A stretch of DNA of 64,000 bases, from assembly GCA_017607445.1 (NCBI GenBank), contig JAEVHH010000002.1:2409501-2473500 (forward strand), read 5' to 3'. Positions 1 through 11,541 of this stretch are shown piece after piece. This DNA is from Histoplasma ohiense (lineage: Eukaryota > Ascomycota > Eurotiomycetes > Onygenales > Ajellomycetaceae). Under the pieces are notes generated by a model. It saw nothing but the letters and a program-made list of their open reading frames with translations, was not told the origin of the DNA and searched no databases. A program made the position numbers and the translations under genes. Every line of letters starts with the position of its first letter. The stretch's first letter is position 1.

Positions 1-2364
1 AGCGATGACATAACGCCTGCCCTCTGAGGAGAGCGGGGAGCCAATAATGGCTCAGAGAGCCCCTCGCCCCCAACTCGAAGAAGCCTGGGCGGCGTGTTCT
101 GGAAACGTATGGTGGAACTTCGCTGCGAGACAAAACATGACTTACATCGAACTTTGTCGACGATTGTGTGGTCGGAGTCATCTGACCAGCTGGATTTTGG
201 CTCGTCGGGTTGGTTGAAAAATCTTCCCCCAGGAAAAGAAAAAACGGAGAGGAAAAAGAAAAAGGAGAAGTGGCCCCCAATTATCTGAGCTTAGTCCACA
301 GCCCCCAGCCCCCGGCCGGGGAGAGATGTGCTGACTGACGTTGAACAAAATATGGCCGCCAGTTATTTATTAAGGAGCAAGTGGAGATCCATATCGCAAA
401 CATTTTTGACGATGGGAAGCTGGAACTGATGCCAGTATTTAGTTAATAACTAGTGGTTAGTTAATGCTGCCGCACCCATCGGAATCGGTAGGGAATAGAC
501 AGGGTTAGAAAGAAACGGACCAGGGACCCGGAGAACCAGCATCAAGAAAATTAGTTTGGGCTCATTATTCTTTCCCAGAAACGATAATAATAAACCCCCA
601 AACGCCGCACTTCTGCCCGGAGTGCACTCGCTAGGAAGCTCATTTCCGCTGACCTGAGTCCGTTGTTCCTGTATCCATGCCACTTTTGCACCAATTCGGC
701 ATTTTTCCTCCTGTGTGATGATCTGATTTTAGACCTTTCTTCCACCTGTTTGTGGGTGCACCGGAGAAAATCCAAGGGAGAAAGAGGATATCAGCTCGGC
801 CTTCCACCCTTCAACCAATTGCTTATAACGAGGCAAGTACGCAGTATATCCTTGAAGCCAACGTGGGGCGTGTAGTTAGCCTACTAGTAGGGCAATGGAT
901 CTGTCCTAGTGAGGACGTCCACAAGAAGGTGTCTCAACAGACAAGGAGAGTAGTGAGGGGAGAAGGCAAGGCACCAACAGCGCCAGCGTTTGCTGGCGTA
1001 ATATTTAATACAAATTGGTGGTGTAAATAGTCTCTTCGAGTATCCACCTCCCTCTTGTCAAAGGCAATGAATGGACGTCACAAATTGTCAACAGTACATC
1101 CATGGATGTGTTCGGTCGGTAGCCCCAAACTCTCCGATTCCGATTCATCTGCGGTCTGCGGTCTGCGGTCTGCATTCTGCAGTCTGCCGTCGCTGTAAGC
1201 TGAGCGTTCCCTAACTTCTCTCGTGGTGTGTGTCCGTGTGTGTGCGTGCCCGTTGCCCGCTGCCCATTCCCCAGCGCCTGGATTGGGAAGAGCGCAGCCC
1301 TGGTTGATCGCCAGCAGCCAAACCCAACCACCACTTCTCTTCAGCCATTCCATCACCGCCCAACTTCGCTGCCAGCACCACCAGCAACCACCGGCCTGCT
1401 CTGTCTATGGCGATTGGTGGTCTGCCCGTGGCATAACTGCGCTGCCCGCTCACTCATGCGCTCCGGTGCCAGTGGTGTGTGCATGTGTGTGCGTGTGCGT
1501 GTGTCTCCGTGTGTGCCCAGGGTGTTTTGGATATATCGCTCTCTTTTTCCCTCTCTGTTTCTCCCTTTCCGTTATAACTACCTATAACTAATACCTGCTA
1601 CCTCCCCCTCAAATCAACCTTTCTTAGCTCCTTCAGATTCCTCCCCGATCTATATTCTTATCACCGTTACTTGACCGTTGCCTGCTTACCATATCCCCGG
1701 TACGTTGTTGCACTTTGCTCGGGGCGCAACCTGGTTGGTTGGTCGGCAATTCCGGTAACATTGATCAAGGTTGGTTGGATCGATATTTTTTTCTCTCTTC
1801 CTGGATCCCTCTGGCTCGCTAGAAACGCTGTATCTCCAAGTTTGTGGTCTCTGGCCCTCATTGTACCTTTGGGGTTTGCCTTCCTGCTGCTTCTCGCCCG
1901 TCACCATCCTGCATCCTGTTCGTGGCGACCCTAACGATGAACGGTGACGACCAGCTGTTCCTGTAACTCCATTTGGAGATTTCCAGACTTCCAAGAACAC
2001 TCGATCGAATCTATTTGGCGGCCGATCTCTCGACATCTAACCCTCATATTCCACGACGAAACTCATCGTCAGCTAGACCGATGTGCCACGAATCGGTTCG
2101 TCACTCGAAAAACTTCCTTGTCTATGGGTGAAATAAGGAGCCATCTGCGCTTTTTGATATCTCTTTCATAATCACTGTTATATTGACGCTTGCATGACCT
2201 GCACCTCTGGTAGTAGACTTGGCCGATCGTCTGTACACCATTCTCAAGGCAGCGCCCTTTTTTTTTTCGCCCTTCCCCAACCCGACCGCCCAGCTCGTAT
2301 ATGCCTTCTGATCCCCGATAGGTTTGTGCGGACCGTTGGTGCGTAGTTGAGGAACACAGGAAAT
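1..2364. other. Upstream region and probable long 5' leader of the RasGAP gene
   Basis: No coding region is supported. The open frames here are short, lie in CT-rich or GT-rich DNA, and resemble no family I know. From about 1.2 kb onward the + strand is strongly pyrimidine-rich with (GT)n patches and a T-run near 2260, which is typical of a fungal promoter plus 5' leader. Several ATG triplets lie between 1.4 kb and the RasGAP start, so upstream ORFs are possible if transcription begins that far up. The transcription start cannot be placed from sequence alone. Confidence 0.5.
1225..1517. repeat. GT-rich simple-sequence patches
   Basis: Two imperfect (GT)n/(GTGC)n tracts lie at about 1225-1250 and 1472-1517, separated by a CCA/CAGC-rich stretch. 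They give rise to overlapping spurious open frames on both strands. They are probably part of the promoter or leader of the downstream RasGAP gene. Confidence 0.6.
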
Positions 2365-5300
2365 ATGGATTCAGAGCGTCGCAATGGGTTCAAGCGGAAC
2401 TCTGCTCGCCAGGAGAGTCATAGTCGTCCGGTGGAACGAAGACCCAGTAAAAAATCCTCTTCCAAGGATCGTCATGGGATTGTGTATCCTGACAATTTTC
2501 AAGACTCCACAATCCGAACGGTAACCCCCGATCCTCCGCAAGACCAAGCAAGCAATTCCCCCGCCTCCGATACTGAGTACCTTCCGCCGAGCACAGCCGT
2601 ATCGCCCCGCACAACTATTCGTAGCAAACCTTCGGAAGCGAGGCGTGAGTTTACCCCGTTCTATTCTACTGGCGAGGAGGACGAAACCCCAGCGGAGCAG
2701 AGGAGTCGAAGGTTGAGGTCGAAGACAACCACCCTGGAAGATCAGAGAAGTGAGGTGTCCCCCAATTTCCTCTCAAGAACACGGACTAGATTAGGCTCCC
2801 TCAATACTACTTCCCCTTCAAGTACCAAATCCCCAGAGGATTCGGTAGGGTCCATTGGCTATCCTTCTATTATACAGTCTCCCACCCAACGGCAGCAGAA
2901 ATTAATTAAGCCGCCCCCAGGAGGACAAGCATTAATGTCTAGTGCTTCTCGCATTGATGTTGCGCTAGGGTCGCCGTTTCTAAATACAGATTCCTCGAAG
3001 ATCCTCCAATTGATGAAAACAACTTGCGGTCGAATGCACGGCATACTGTATTTCCGCACTTCTGTCACTGCTTCATGGACTTCTGGATACTGTGCTATCA
3101 ATGTCGCGACAGGGAGCTTGATTTACCAGGCTAAGGGCGAGCCAGCGCTTGCGAAGACATTGATACCGGATCTCCGCGGTTGTCATGTTCGGACGCTGTA
3201 CGACACAGAAACCCAGAGTTCTTATCTTTCCGTCTCAACGCATTCTTCTACTCTAGGTATTCAGCTACGGCCCCATGTGAACGAAACATTCGATTCTTGG
3301 CTGGCAGCACTGCTCTGCTGGCAGCCCATACGTCCAAAAGGTGTACGGGATAAGATGACCAAACCGCAAACTGTGACTATTGGCGAACGCCGTTTCATAG
3401 ACCGTCGAAGGAACTCCGAAAGTACTGTGCAGAAGGATGCTGCGATTATTAAGGTTGGAAAAATGCTTCTCTGGGATAAGCCTAGCGCGGCTGGAGTGCA
3501 TCTACCCACGTCTGCAGCGAGGGTATCAACATTCAAGCAGCAGAGAGCATTATCTCCTTCATGGCGAAGGGTGAGCTGCTCTTTACAAGAAAACGGCCAT
3601 GTCAAGATTTTCCCAGAGTCGGACATTACCCCCATACATTTTATTCAGCTCTCTCAGCTTTCCCGCTGCGCTATTCAACAGTTAGACCCTTCCGTTCTTG
3701 AAGACGAGTTCTGCATTGCTATCTACCCACAGTACACCGCCCATTCAGGTGCAGAAGTTACCACACGACCGATATACCTCTCTTTCGAGACTCGAGTTCT
3801 CTTTGAAGTTTGGTTTGTGTTGTTTCGAGCCTTTACCATTCCAGAATTATACGGCCCCGAACAATTCCCATCAAATGAAGACCCTCGAAGTCAAACCTCT
3901 ACACCCCACCCAACTCTCTTGAACGACATGTTCCGCATTGAACGACTTTTATCAGTGCGAGTGATCGAGGCAAAGATGACTGCACCACTTAAAGACGACA
4001 GTGATACCCCGAAAAATAAAAAGATCATGAAAACCCAAGCGACAATAGGAAAAACTCAGAAGCAAAATCCGGCGGCTGGGGAGTATTATGCTGAGGTCTT
4101 ACTTGATGGGGAGATACGAGCGAAAACCGCCATAAAAGCTACTACCTCGACGCCGTTTTGGCGAGAAGACTTTAGCTTCCACGATCTGCCACCCGTCCTG
4201 TCCAGCGCGTCAGTTATTGTGAAATCGCTTACCCCTACGCAAAAGGAGTGGACGCTTGTAACCCATGGTCCCTATTCGCTCAACCAAGGGGAAGTCAATC
4301 CAATGACGGTTGGGGATGTTGAGGTTGCTTCGCATGACGCTACGTACGGTAAAATCGACTTGCGCTTGGATGAGCTAGATGCAGCGGGGGTGGAAAAGTG
4401 GTGGCCCATACTTGATGAAAATGAGCAACAGGCCGGAGAAATGCTGATGAAGGTCCAACTTGAGGAAACTGTCGTTTTGGTGTCTCAAGACTATGCGGCG
4501 ATGTCAGAGCTACTGCATTCATTCCCTAATGGGCTTACGATACAGCTTGCGCAGGTTATCCCTGCGGAACTACGACCGCTATCAGAAACCCTGTTAGACA
4601 TATTCCAGGTCTCAGGCCAAGCTGGGGAGTGGATAATGGCGTTGGTGGAGGATGAAATTGATGGCATTCACAAAGAGTCCTCGGCTAGTCGTCTAAGATA
4701 CACCAGTCGAATTCACTCAAACGACTCCTATGAATCTGGACAGGAAAGGGAGGTCCTAGTACGTGACCTAGGTAGATCAGCCACGGTCGAAGCAAACCTG
4801 CTTTTCAGAGGCAATTCACTTTTAACGAAAGCGTTGGATTTACATATGCGCCGTCTAGGACAGGAATATCTTGAGGAAACAATCGGCTCCAAGCTTAGAG
4901 ATATCGACGAGAGCGATCCGGATTGTGAAATAGATCCCAACCGAGTACAGCGACCTGAAGATCTAGAACGGAATTGGAGGAATCTTATCATCCTTACTAG
5001 CAGTGTGTGGACGTCCATTGCCGCTTCCTCAGCGCGATGTCCTGCCGAGCTGAGACATATCTTCCGACATATCAGAGCGTGCGCAGAAGACCGTTATGGC
5101 GATTTCCTCCGATCAGTTACCTATAGTAGCGTTTCCGGTTTTCTTTTCCTACGCTTCTTTTGCCCAGCGATTTTAAACCCTAAATTATTTGGACTGCTCA
5201 AAGGTTTGTGATGGTTACAGCGCTTAAAAAGACTTTTCTATGTGTGCCAGCTGCTAACATACTATCACTAGAACATCCCCGCCCGCGTGCTCAACGCACA

Positions 5301-6269
5301 CTCACTCTCGTCGCCAAAGCGCTGCAAGGATTAGCAAACCTGACGACCTTTGGCAACAAAGAACCTTGGATGGAGCCAATGAACAAATTTCTTATATCTC
5401 ACAGAGTCGAGTTCAAAGAATTTGTAGATTCGATCTGCTCCATACCAGCCGAGCGCCCGACGCAGATTGTCAACCCTTCCTATGCGACACCTATCCAGAT
5501 CCTAGGCCGTCTTCCGCCTACCTCACGCGAGGGTTTCCCTAGTTTGCCATTTCTCATCGATCATGCCAGAAGCTTTGCGTTGCTGGTGAGATTATGGCTT
5601 GATTTAGTGCCAACTAATTTCAGCGAGCTTCCAGACGTCGATGCGAACCTCATCAAATTCCATGAGCTGTGCGTCGCGCTTCACCAACGAACCAAGGATT
5701 GTTTGAACAGAGCAGAGCAGGCGGAACGACCAAGCGGCAATCTGGAATTGAGATGGGAGGAGTTGGTTGAGCAGATGGAAAAATCCTCAACGTTCTACGA
5801 GGAGAGCTCTAGTAAGGCAAACACGCCCAGCATGGAAACAATAGTCGGCAGTGCGGGTTCAACTTTTGCTGGTAGCAATCGGAACTCGATGGGCTACTTT
5901 CCACGGCCTTCCTTCCCACACAGGTCGACAGATGTCAGCGCAGGTGATGAAGCCGACGATGATACCCCTTCGAGTTCCGCATCAGCTACTTGGGAACATG
6001 GACGACTCCCTTTCTCGTCCTCTTTGCAGAAATATGAACCACGAGAGAGTGCGGACAGTTCGAAAAACTCCTCAACTTATTCTCTCGAGTATACAGATAC
6101 GGCCAAGGGAAGGCAAGCTAGTGTGTCAAGGGATGCCGCGAGCAAATACCGGCTTTTCGAAACTTTCTCCCGAAGGAATAAGGGTAAGGACAAGGAGCCT
6201 GTATGCGTAGGACCGGGAACGCGGTCGAAAGAAACAGGAGGGGATGTTGGACCACGAAATGAATTTTGA
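2365..6269 (+). CDS. bud2: Ras GTPase-activating protein, Bud2/Cla2 type
   Basis: Two exons, 2365-5203 and 5272-6269, give 1278 residues. The 68-bp intron has a GTTTGT donor, a GCTAAC branch site and a TAG acceptor; joining restores the RasGAP helix across the junction. The frame is open six codons upstream, but the first ATG is at 2365. Seen in order: a Ser/Arg-rich N-terminus, two PH-like regions (about 215-335 and 350-490), a C2 domain (about 520-640), and a RasGAP domain (about 790-1010). The latter has the arginine-finger segment LFRGNS (R815) and the hallmark FLRFFCPAI (R930). The tail is Ser-rich and low complexity. The family stimulates GTP hydrolysis by Rsr1/Ras-like GTPases at sites of polarised growth. 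This PH-C2-GAP order fits Bud2/Cla2 better than neurofibromin-type GAPs (IRA1/2), which are far longer. The exact GTPase is inferred. Confidence 0.92.
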
Positions 6270-7848
6270 CTTCGATGATGACCTAAAATACCATATCAAC
6301 AATACATTCAGAACGGGAACAGCCATGCAGAAAGCGTATTGCCTTATCCACTTCTTGCAATTTCATATCTGTTCATTTTTTTTGTCTTTCCTTTATCCCT
6401 GTGTCTGTCGAATGCATTTATGAATTAATGGGATGTTTATTTGTTTTCTCATATTATCTAACACTGTCTGCAAATTTTTCACTTTGTCTTGGACCTTTTT
6501 TGTGGGGGTTTTGTCCAGAGCTGTATCATTTTTAAGCAGTACCCCTCAAACCACATTTTTAACTCCTTCCCCAACTCTACCTTATCTCTCATTCTTCTTA
6601 CATTATTGAACCTCCCAAGAAAGTAATGCTTTCTTGTCATGTCTCTTCTGCATGCAAAACAAGATTCCCAATATTTCCCGTCCATATATTCCTTTCCGAG
6701 CCTTACATGCTCTCATGCACTGATCGCAAAGAACCTGTAAAGGCTTCTTTCAGCCACAGTATTTCCATGCTAATCTGGGCGCGGGGGCTACCTACCTATT
6801 CTATTCTTTCTTATCTATATATTTCAATGATATCCAGACAACTATTATTAGTCTCCAACTTAGCATATTCTTTTTTGTAACCAGAGCTACCATGGAAACA
6901 TACAATACTTTTGCTACGGCTTGGTTCCATGTCGACCCAATATACACTTATTTTTCAGAGTCTTATTCAAAACGTCTTCATGCATTTTTGTCCAGAGGAT
7001 TTTTAGTTCTTTCCTCTCCCCTCTCAGCCCCTTCCCGTCAAACTCTTCTCAGCATCCATTCCTTGTACCCGCAGCTTTCTGAATTTTCTTCTTTTTCTTT
7101 TCTCTAATATCTGTCTGTTATTTCTTTAATTTATTGCTGTGTAAATTGTGTAAAGTATTTTGAGTACGGCAAAAGTCGGGAAAACAGGCATACGCAAGTG
7201 TGTGGATGTGTTAAGTATTCAGTGGGTGAGCGGTGCGGAACAGGCTGAGTGATTTTGTGGGCTTTCCATGAGATTGAGTTTGTTCCTGGGTGAACTCTGT
7301 AGCATTCAGCGAGGGAGTGGCGGAGTGGTTCCAGAATAAGTCGAGTTCTCTGTAGAATGATTAGAAACTGTCCATTTCTCCTCTAGAACAGTCAAAATAA
7401 ACAAATGCTTCCTAGCTATAGGATCAAAAGAATGATCAAATCCCCCAAGGGTCACTATACTGCGCACTAGCTAATCATAACTCAGCAGCTGATTGGCATA
7501 TCAGGAAATGACTAAGCCACATCTAAACTAGTTGGTTGGTTATACTACGCAGCTGATTGGTTCAATGGCGATAACAGTTTGGTTGATAAAACGCGAGGGC
7601 GACGCGCACAACCACTCCGTCGAGAGAACTTTCCCTTTCCAAATCTCGAGGTCATTGAGCTCGCAATGGTCCATTTTACCATCTATCTTTGTTCCTCTCC
7701 TTATTTTTCTGATCGCACATCCATCAATTCCTCCAACCCAGCATGTACGTGATGTGTGATGTGTCTTGTCCGGAGCAGAAAGAGAGATCGACGGCGCAAT
7801 ACTAATATGTATTTTTTAGCCGTGTTCTTCATCCTATGATATGATGAA
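6270..7848. other. Intergenic: RasGAP 3' region and methyltransferase promoter/leader
   Basis: This stretch lies between two genes on the same strand. It is AT- and T-rich with no convincing coding frame. The right part holds two copies of a 12-bp CCAAT-containing element (7485-7496 and 7549-7560), a likely leader intron (7745-7819) and an upstream ORF (7841-7885), each listed separately. The open frame at 7532-7759 has no recognisable protein and does not splice in frame into the methyltransferase. Confidence 0.6.
7485..7560 (-). promoter_or_regulatory. Duplicated GCAGCTGATTGG element (inverted CCAAT boxes)
   Basis: The 12-mer GCAGCTGATTGG occurs exactly at 7485-7496 and at 7549-7560, 64 bp apart. 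Each copy carries a CAGCTG palindrome directly followed by ATTGG, the reverse complement of CCAAT. The fungal Hap/NF-Y complex binds CCAAT. The position about 290-360 bp before the methyltransferase start suggests a promoter role; this is inference. Confidence 0.4.
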
Positions 7849-7885
7849 ATGGTTGATTCGACGGGATCAGAAGATCTTAAAATAG
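7745..7885 (+). promoter_or_regulatory. Methyltransferase leader: probable 5'-UTR intron and overlapping uORF
   Basis: A probable leader intron runs 7745-7819: GTACGT donor, TACTAAT-like branch site near 7799, and a TTTTTTAG acceptor. After the acceptor, two ATGs at 7841 and 7844 open a 14-codon uORF ending with TAG at 7885. It overlaps the main ATG (7849) in another frame. If transcribed as inferred, ribosomes must leak past two ATGs to make the methyltransferase. Confidence 0.5.
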
Positions 7886-10800
7886 ATCTAGATCTAGATA
7901 TCGTCTCCCAACAGCAACAGGAACTGAATATCGAACAAACAACTCAGCTCTCTGAAACTGCCAAAGGTCATGGCAGCCCGATCGAGGAATTGGCTGGTAT
8001 TTCGTTACCACCACTGACATATCCAAAGTCATCCTACCACGGTCATCAATCGCCTCAACCGAAGTCTACTGAAAGTCAAGCAGTAGAGACGTTGATCAAT
8101 GAGTCAGGAATCGATAGGCAGACTTATGAGGAGAGCGAATTTATTAGTCTTCAATTGGATGACTTCGTGATCTACGCGTCGCCCGAGGACTCACCGGCCC
8201 CCTATGGCATGGTTTCACTCGATCAGGTGGCTGGAAGATTTGGAAAACAGACTGTCAAATTTTTCTTTGATGGGGTGCTGAAAGTGCCGGGGAGCCAGGG
8301 ACTGTACCTTGAAAAAGTGCCATTCCGCTTTGTGTCAATTGGAGGATATGGAGACATCGAGCAGCATCATGTCGGGAAAGATATGTGGATCCAGTCGATT
8401 TACGGCGCGTCTACGTCGCTCGGAGACCTATGGTATCAATTGGGCACGCCAGCCGTAGAATATAAAGACTACCATCAGTCATTTTGCTGGCTTGCTAATC
8501 TTGCAAAGTTTTTTATTGACTACCTCCAACATCATGAGAATGTCATGCTACGCCACTTTAAAAACGACTTTTCCTCCTGGCTTAATGACCTGCACCGGCC
8601 GGATCCGTCTTTTGTACAATGGATGGCCGAATACAAAAGTCTCGACTTTAGGCACGCTATCAATACCTACTCCAATTTTCTCGAGAAGCAAGCATGGGAT
8701 TTGGACCCTACTTACTGCTCTCATCCTCTTTGGGCTGAACTTGGTGTTACTCAGGACGACCATGTTCTCCAAATGCAACCGCAAAAAGCAAAGCGGACTG
8801 TTGTCACGCCATACGTATATAAATGTTTCAAAAACATGGTGTGGGCAAATTGCCTTACTTCCGTGGAGCTTGATCCTCAGGTATCAGCAAGTCACAAGTC
8901 ACGGCTGCAAGAACTTGGCTTTCTACGGAAAGGAAAAGAAGTGAAGAAGACGGCCTCAGAATGTGCTGTTGGTCTCGATGGGGCTGTAGCGGTTCGTCCA
9001 AAGGATGTCATTGCCATCCGAAGGGATCATCAGACGCGTTGGAAGGGCACGGAAGACTTGTGGTATGCTGTGGTTCAGGATGTGCATCCCCGTGAGAAGC
9101 GCTCACCGAGATTAAGTCTAATTTGGCTGTATCGGCCTTCCGAGACTGTGTGCGCAGATATGACTTACCCTCATGCAAATGAACTCTTTTTGTCCGATCA
9201 TTGCAACTGTCACGATAGTGTCATAGATACTTCTGAGATTGTTGAAAAGGTCAATGTGACTTTTTATTCCTGTCAAGCGGAGAAAGGGGCAAAGTTTTTC
9301 ATTCGACAGACATATTTCTCGGAGGATGAATCTTTCACTTCTCTAAAAGAAGAGCATTTCAATTGCCAATGTCGAAAACCCACATCAAAACCGGAGTATT
9401 CAATTGGCGATACCGTCCTTGTTGAAAGCTCGAATAAATCAAACCCCGATCAAGTATATCTCGAGCCAGTGGAAATTTTGGAATTCTGCGAATCTGGATT
9501 AGTGAATGTTCGAGTACTTCCCCGCCGTGGGCGAGATTACAACGATGCCAGTTGTCGCCCGAATGAGCTTGTCTATACCAATCGGACTCGAAGTATTGAT
9601 GTAGATCAGATTGAAAGACTGTGCCAAATCAGATTCTATACTGAGGAGCAAAAACGGGACGGCTCTATTCCAGCACCTTATAACCGAGGCGGAACTGGCG
9701 ATGCCTTTTATATCACTGGGCAGGAGATCAACTCTGAAAACGGACCTTTGCTTGTTTCTTTACAACATCCACCAGTGGGATTCAAAGAAGGTCCTAATTA
9801 TTCTGAGGACACCAGTTTTCGCAAACTTCGGGCGCTCAACATATTTAGTGGCGGAGGGAGTTTTGATAGGGGCCTCCAAGAGGGGGGTGCAATTGAAAAT
9901 AAATGGGCGGTGGAATGGAGCCATGTTCCCATGCTTACATATCGGGCGAATCATGATAATCCGGAAAAGATACACTTATTCCTGGGCTCTGTCAATGATT
10001 TCCTCCTCCAAGCCTTGCAGGGAGAAGCCAAAGCTAGTAATTTGGTTGCCAAGCTTGGTGATGTGGGGTTTATTTCAGCCGGGAGTCCCTGTCAGGGGTA
10101 CTCTAGTGTGAATGGCCGCAAAGAAAGCGCAGTATCCATGCAAAACTCATCCATGATAGCATCTGTGGCTTCATACGTCGATTTCTACCGACCGCAGTAC
10201 GCAATCTTGGAGAATGTGATAGCTATGTCAAATCGGACACATGAGAGAAGCCCATTATGTCAACTGTTATGCACATTTGTTGGTATGGGCTACCAGGTTA
10301 GAATTCTTAATTTGGATGCTTGGAGCTTTGGAGCTCCGCAGAGCCGGTCCAGACTTTTCATAGTCATTGCTGCACCTGGACTACAACTACCTGCCCATCC
10401 TCCTCTCACTCATTCTCATCCGCCGAAGACAACGCAAAAGTCCTTAGGTGAAGCCCCCAATGGCCTCCCTTTTGGAAAGAGACATTGGGAAGTCCCTGTT
10501 TTTGACTTCTTGCCAATTTCCGAATCCGTAAAGGATCTCCCAAAAATTGGGAGGGCAAGAATAACTCCCATTAGCCACCCTGACCATCGACCTGTACGGT
10601 TTGAGTCTATTTCCAATCAACATTTAATCAACAGCATACCGAAGGCCCCAAGGCTTCAAGGATTACGTGACGCGGTAGCTAGGGGATTCTTTTCCCCGGA
10701 AGAAGACAATGCACGCCAACGCAACTGCCAAAGAGCATGGAGTCGGGTGCATCCGCATTTGTTAATGCCAACTGTTACCACGTTCCCGTCCCCATTTTGC

Positions 10801-11541
10801 AAGTTCACAGGGAGATGGCTTCACTGGGAAGAGGATAGAGTGATGAGTGTGATGGAAGCTCGAAGAGCCCAAGGCTTCCCAGACAATGAGGTTTTGGTAG
10901 GCTCACCAGCTCAGCAATGGAAGGTTATAGGTAATAGCGTCGCCAGACAAGTTGCTTTGGCTTTAGGCTTGGTTGTGAGAAACGCAGTTCTTGAGAACAT
11001 TCGCAAAACAGCGCCCAGGAATGGTATCCAAGTGTCTCATAACATTCAGGTTGTTGTAGAAAAGCTCAAGGAGGAATATAGCAAGCCCATCAGCGATCCG
11101 GCCGCGGAATCCGCCGAAAATCCTGAAGACGAAACCTCGGATCCCAAAACGGAAGAGGCACTGCAAACGATTCCGCTGTGGGAATTTCCCATTTTACAAT
11201 CGAAAACTCCTGATGAAAATGATTTTGATAACAGCACTGCAACACCAACCCCAACCCCACCTGACTATGCCTCTGATATTCAGCGAAACAAGAGTATTAC
11301 CACTTCAACCCTAACAGCCTGGAGTTATCGATCGGAATCAGTAACAGCAAACCCCGGCAACACCGCAACTCCTGGTAGCTTATCAGATAGGAATGATTCG
11401 TATTTAAATTTGGACAACCCCAAAAGGGCAGCAGACCTCTCCTCTGATATATTTGGGTCAGGACCTATACTTGTTCCTCTCAAGAAGCGGAGATTGAGTG
11501 ACGAAACTCGAGATGAAAGGAATGGTTTCTCCCTGGGCTGA
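7849..11541 (+). CDS. dim-2: DNA (cytosine-5) methyltransferase, Dim-2 type
   Basis: An intronless frame of 1230 residues. It transfers methyl groups from S-adenosylmethionine to cytosine C5 in DNA, in the nucleus; in Neurospora, DIM-2 makes essentially all DNA methylation, guided by H3K9me3 and HP1. Seen: an N-terminal replication-foci-like region (about 200-300), BAH-like domains (about 370-480 and 515-600) and a C-terminal catalytic domain. Motif I is NIFSGGGSF near 665, motif IV SPCQG with catalytic C748, motif VI ENV with E788, motif VIII QSRSR from Q831, and motifs IX/X RRAQGFPD and GNSVA near 1028. All key residues are intact. BAH domains separate it from RID/DMT-A (Masc1-like) enzymes, which are shorter. 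The last 180 residues are Ser/Thr/Pro-rich with a basic KKRR patch that may be a nuclear signal. Confidence 0.95.
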   Translation: MVDSTGSEDLKIDLDLDIVSQQQQELNIEQTTQLSETAKGHGSPIEELAGISLPPLTYPKSSYHGHQSPQPKSTESQAVETLINESGIDRQTYEESEFISLQLDDFVIYASPEDSPAPYGMVSLDQVAGRFGKQTVKFFFDGVLKVPGSQGLYLEKVPFRFVSIGGYGDIEQHHVGKDMWIQSIYGASTSLGDLWYQLGTPAVEYKDYHQSFCWLANLAKFFIDYLQHHENVMLRHFKNDFSSWLNDLHRPDPSFVQWMAEYKSLDFRHAINTYSNFLEKQAWDLDPTYCSHPLWAELGVTQDDHVLQMQPQKAKRTVVTPYVYKCFKNMVWANCLTSVELDPQVSASHKSRLQELGFLRKGKEVKKTASECAVGLDGAVAVRPKDVIAIRRDHQTRWKGTEDLWYAVVQDVHPREKRSPRLSLIWLYRPSETVCADMTYPHANELFLSDHCNCHDSVIDTSEIVEKVNVTFYSCQAEKGAKFFIRQTYFSEDESFTSLKEEHFNCQCRKPTSKPEYSIGDTVLVESSNKSNPDQVYLEPVEILEFCESGLVNVRVLPRRGRDYNDASCRPNELVYTNRTRSIDVDQIERLCQIRFYTEEQKRDGSIPAPYNRGGTGDAFYITGQEINSENGPLLVSLQHPPVGFKEGPNYSEDTSFRKLRALNIFSGGGSFDRGLQEGGAIENKWAVEWSHVPMLTYRANHDNPEKIHLFLGSVNDFLLQALQGEAKASNLVAKLGDVGFISAGSPCQGYSSVNGRKESAVSMQNSSMIASVASYVDFYRPQYAILENVIAMSNRTHERSPLCQLLCTFVGMGYQVRILNLDAWSFGAPQSRSRLFIVIAAPGLQLPAHPPLTHSHPPKTTQKSLGEAPNGLPFGKRHWEVPVFDFLPISESVKDLPKIGRARITPISHPDHRPVRFESISNQHLINSIPKAPRLQGLRDAVARGFFSPEEDNARQRNCQRAWSRVHPHLLMPTVTTFPSPFCKFTGRWLHWEEDRVMSVMEARRAQGFPDNEVLVGSPAQQWKVIGNSVARQVALALGLVVRNAVLENIRKTAPRNGIQVSHNIQVVVEKLKEEYSKPISDPAAESAENPEDETSDPKTEEALQTIPLWEFPILQSKTPDENDFDNSTATPTPTPPDYASDIQRNKSITTSTLTAWSYRSESVTANPGNTATPGSLSDRNDSYLNLDNPKRAADLSSDIFGSGPILVPLKKRRLSDETRDERNGFSLG

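Noticed and set aside
7321..7400. tRNA-Ser-like GGCGGAGTGGTTCC string
   Set aside because: Resembles a D-arm, but there is no acceptor stem partner, anticodon arm or T-arm (GGTTCRANTCC) at the right distance.
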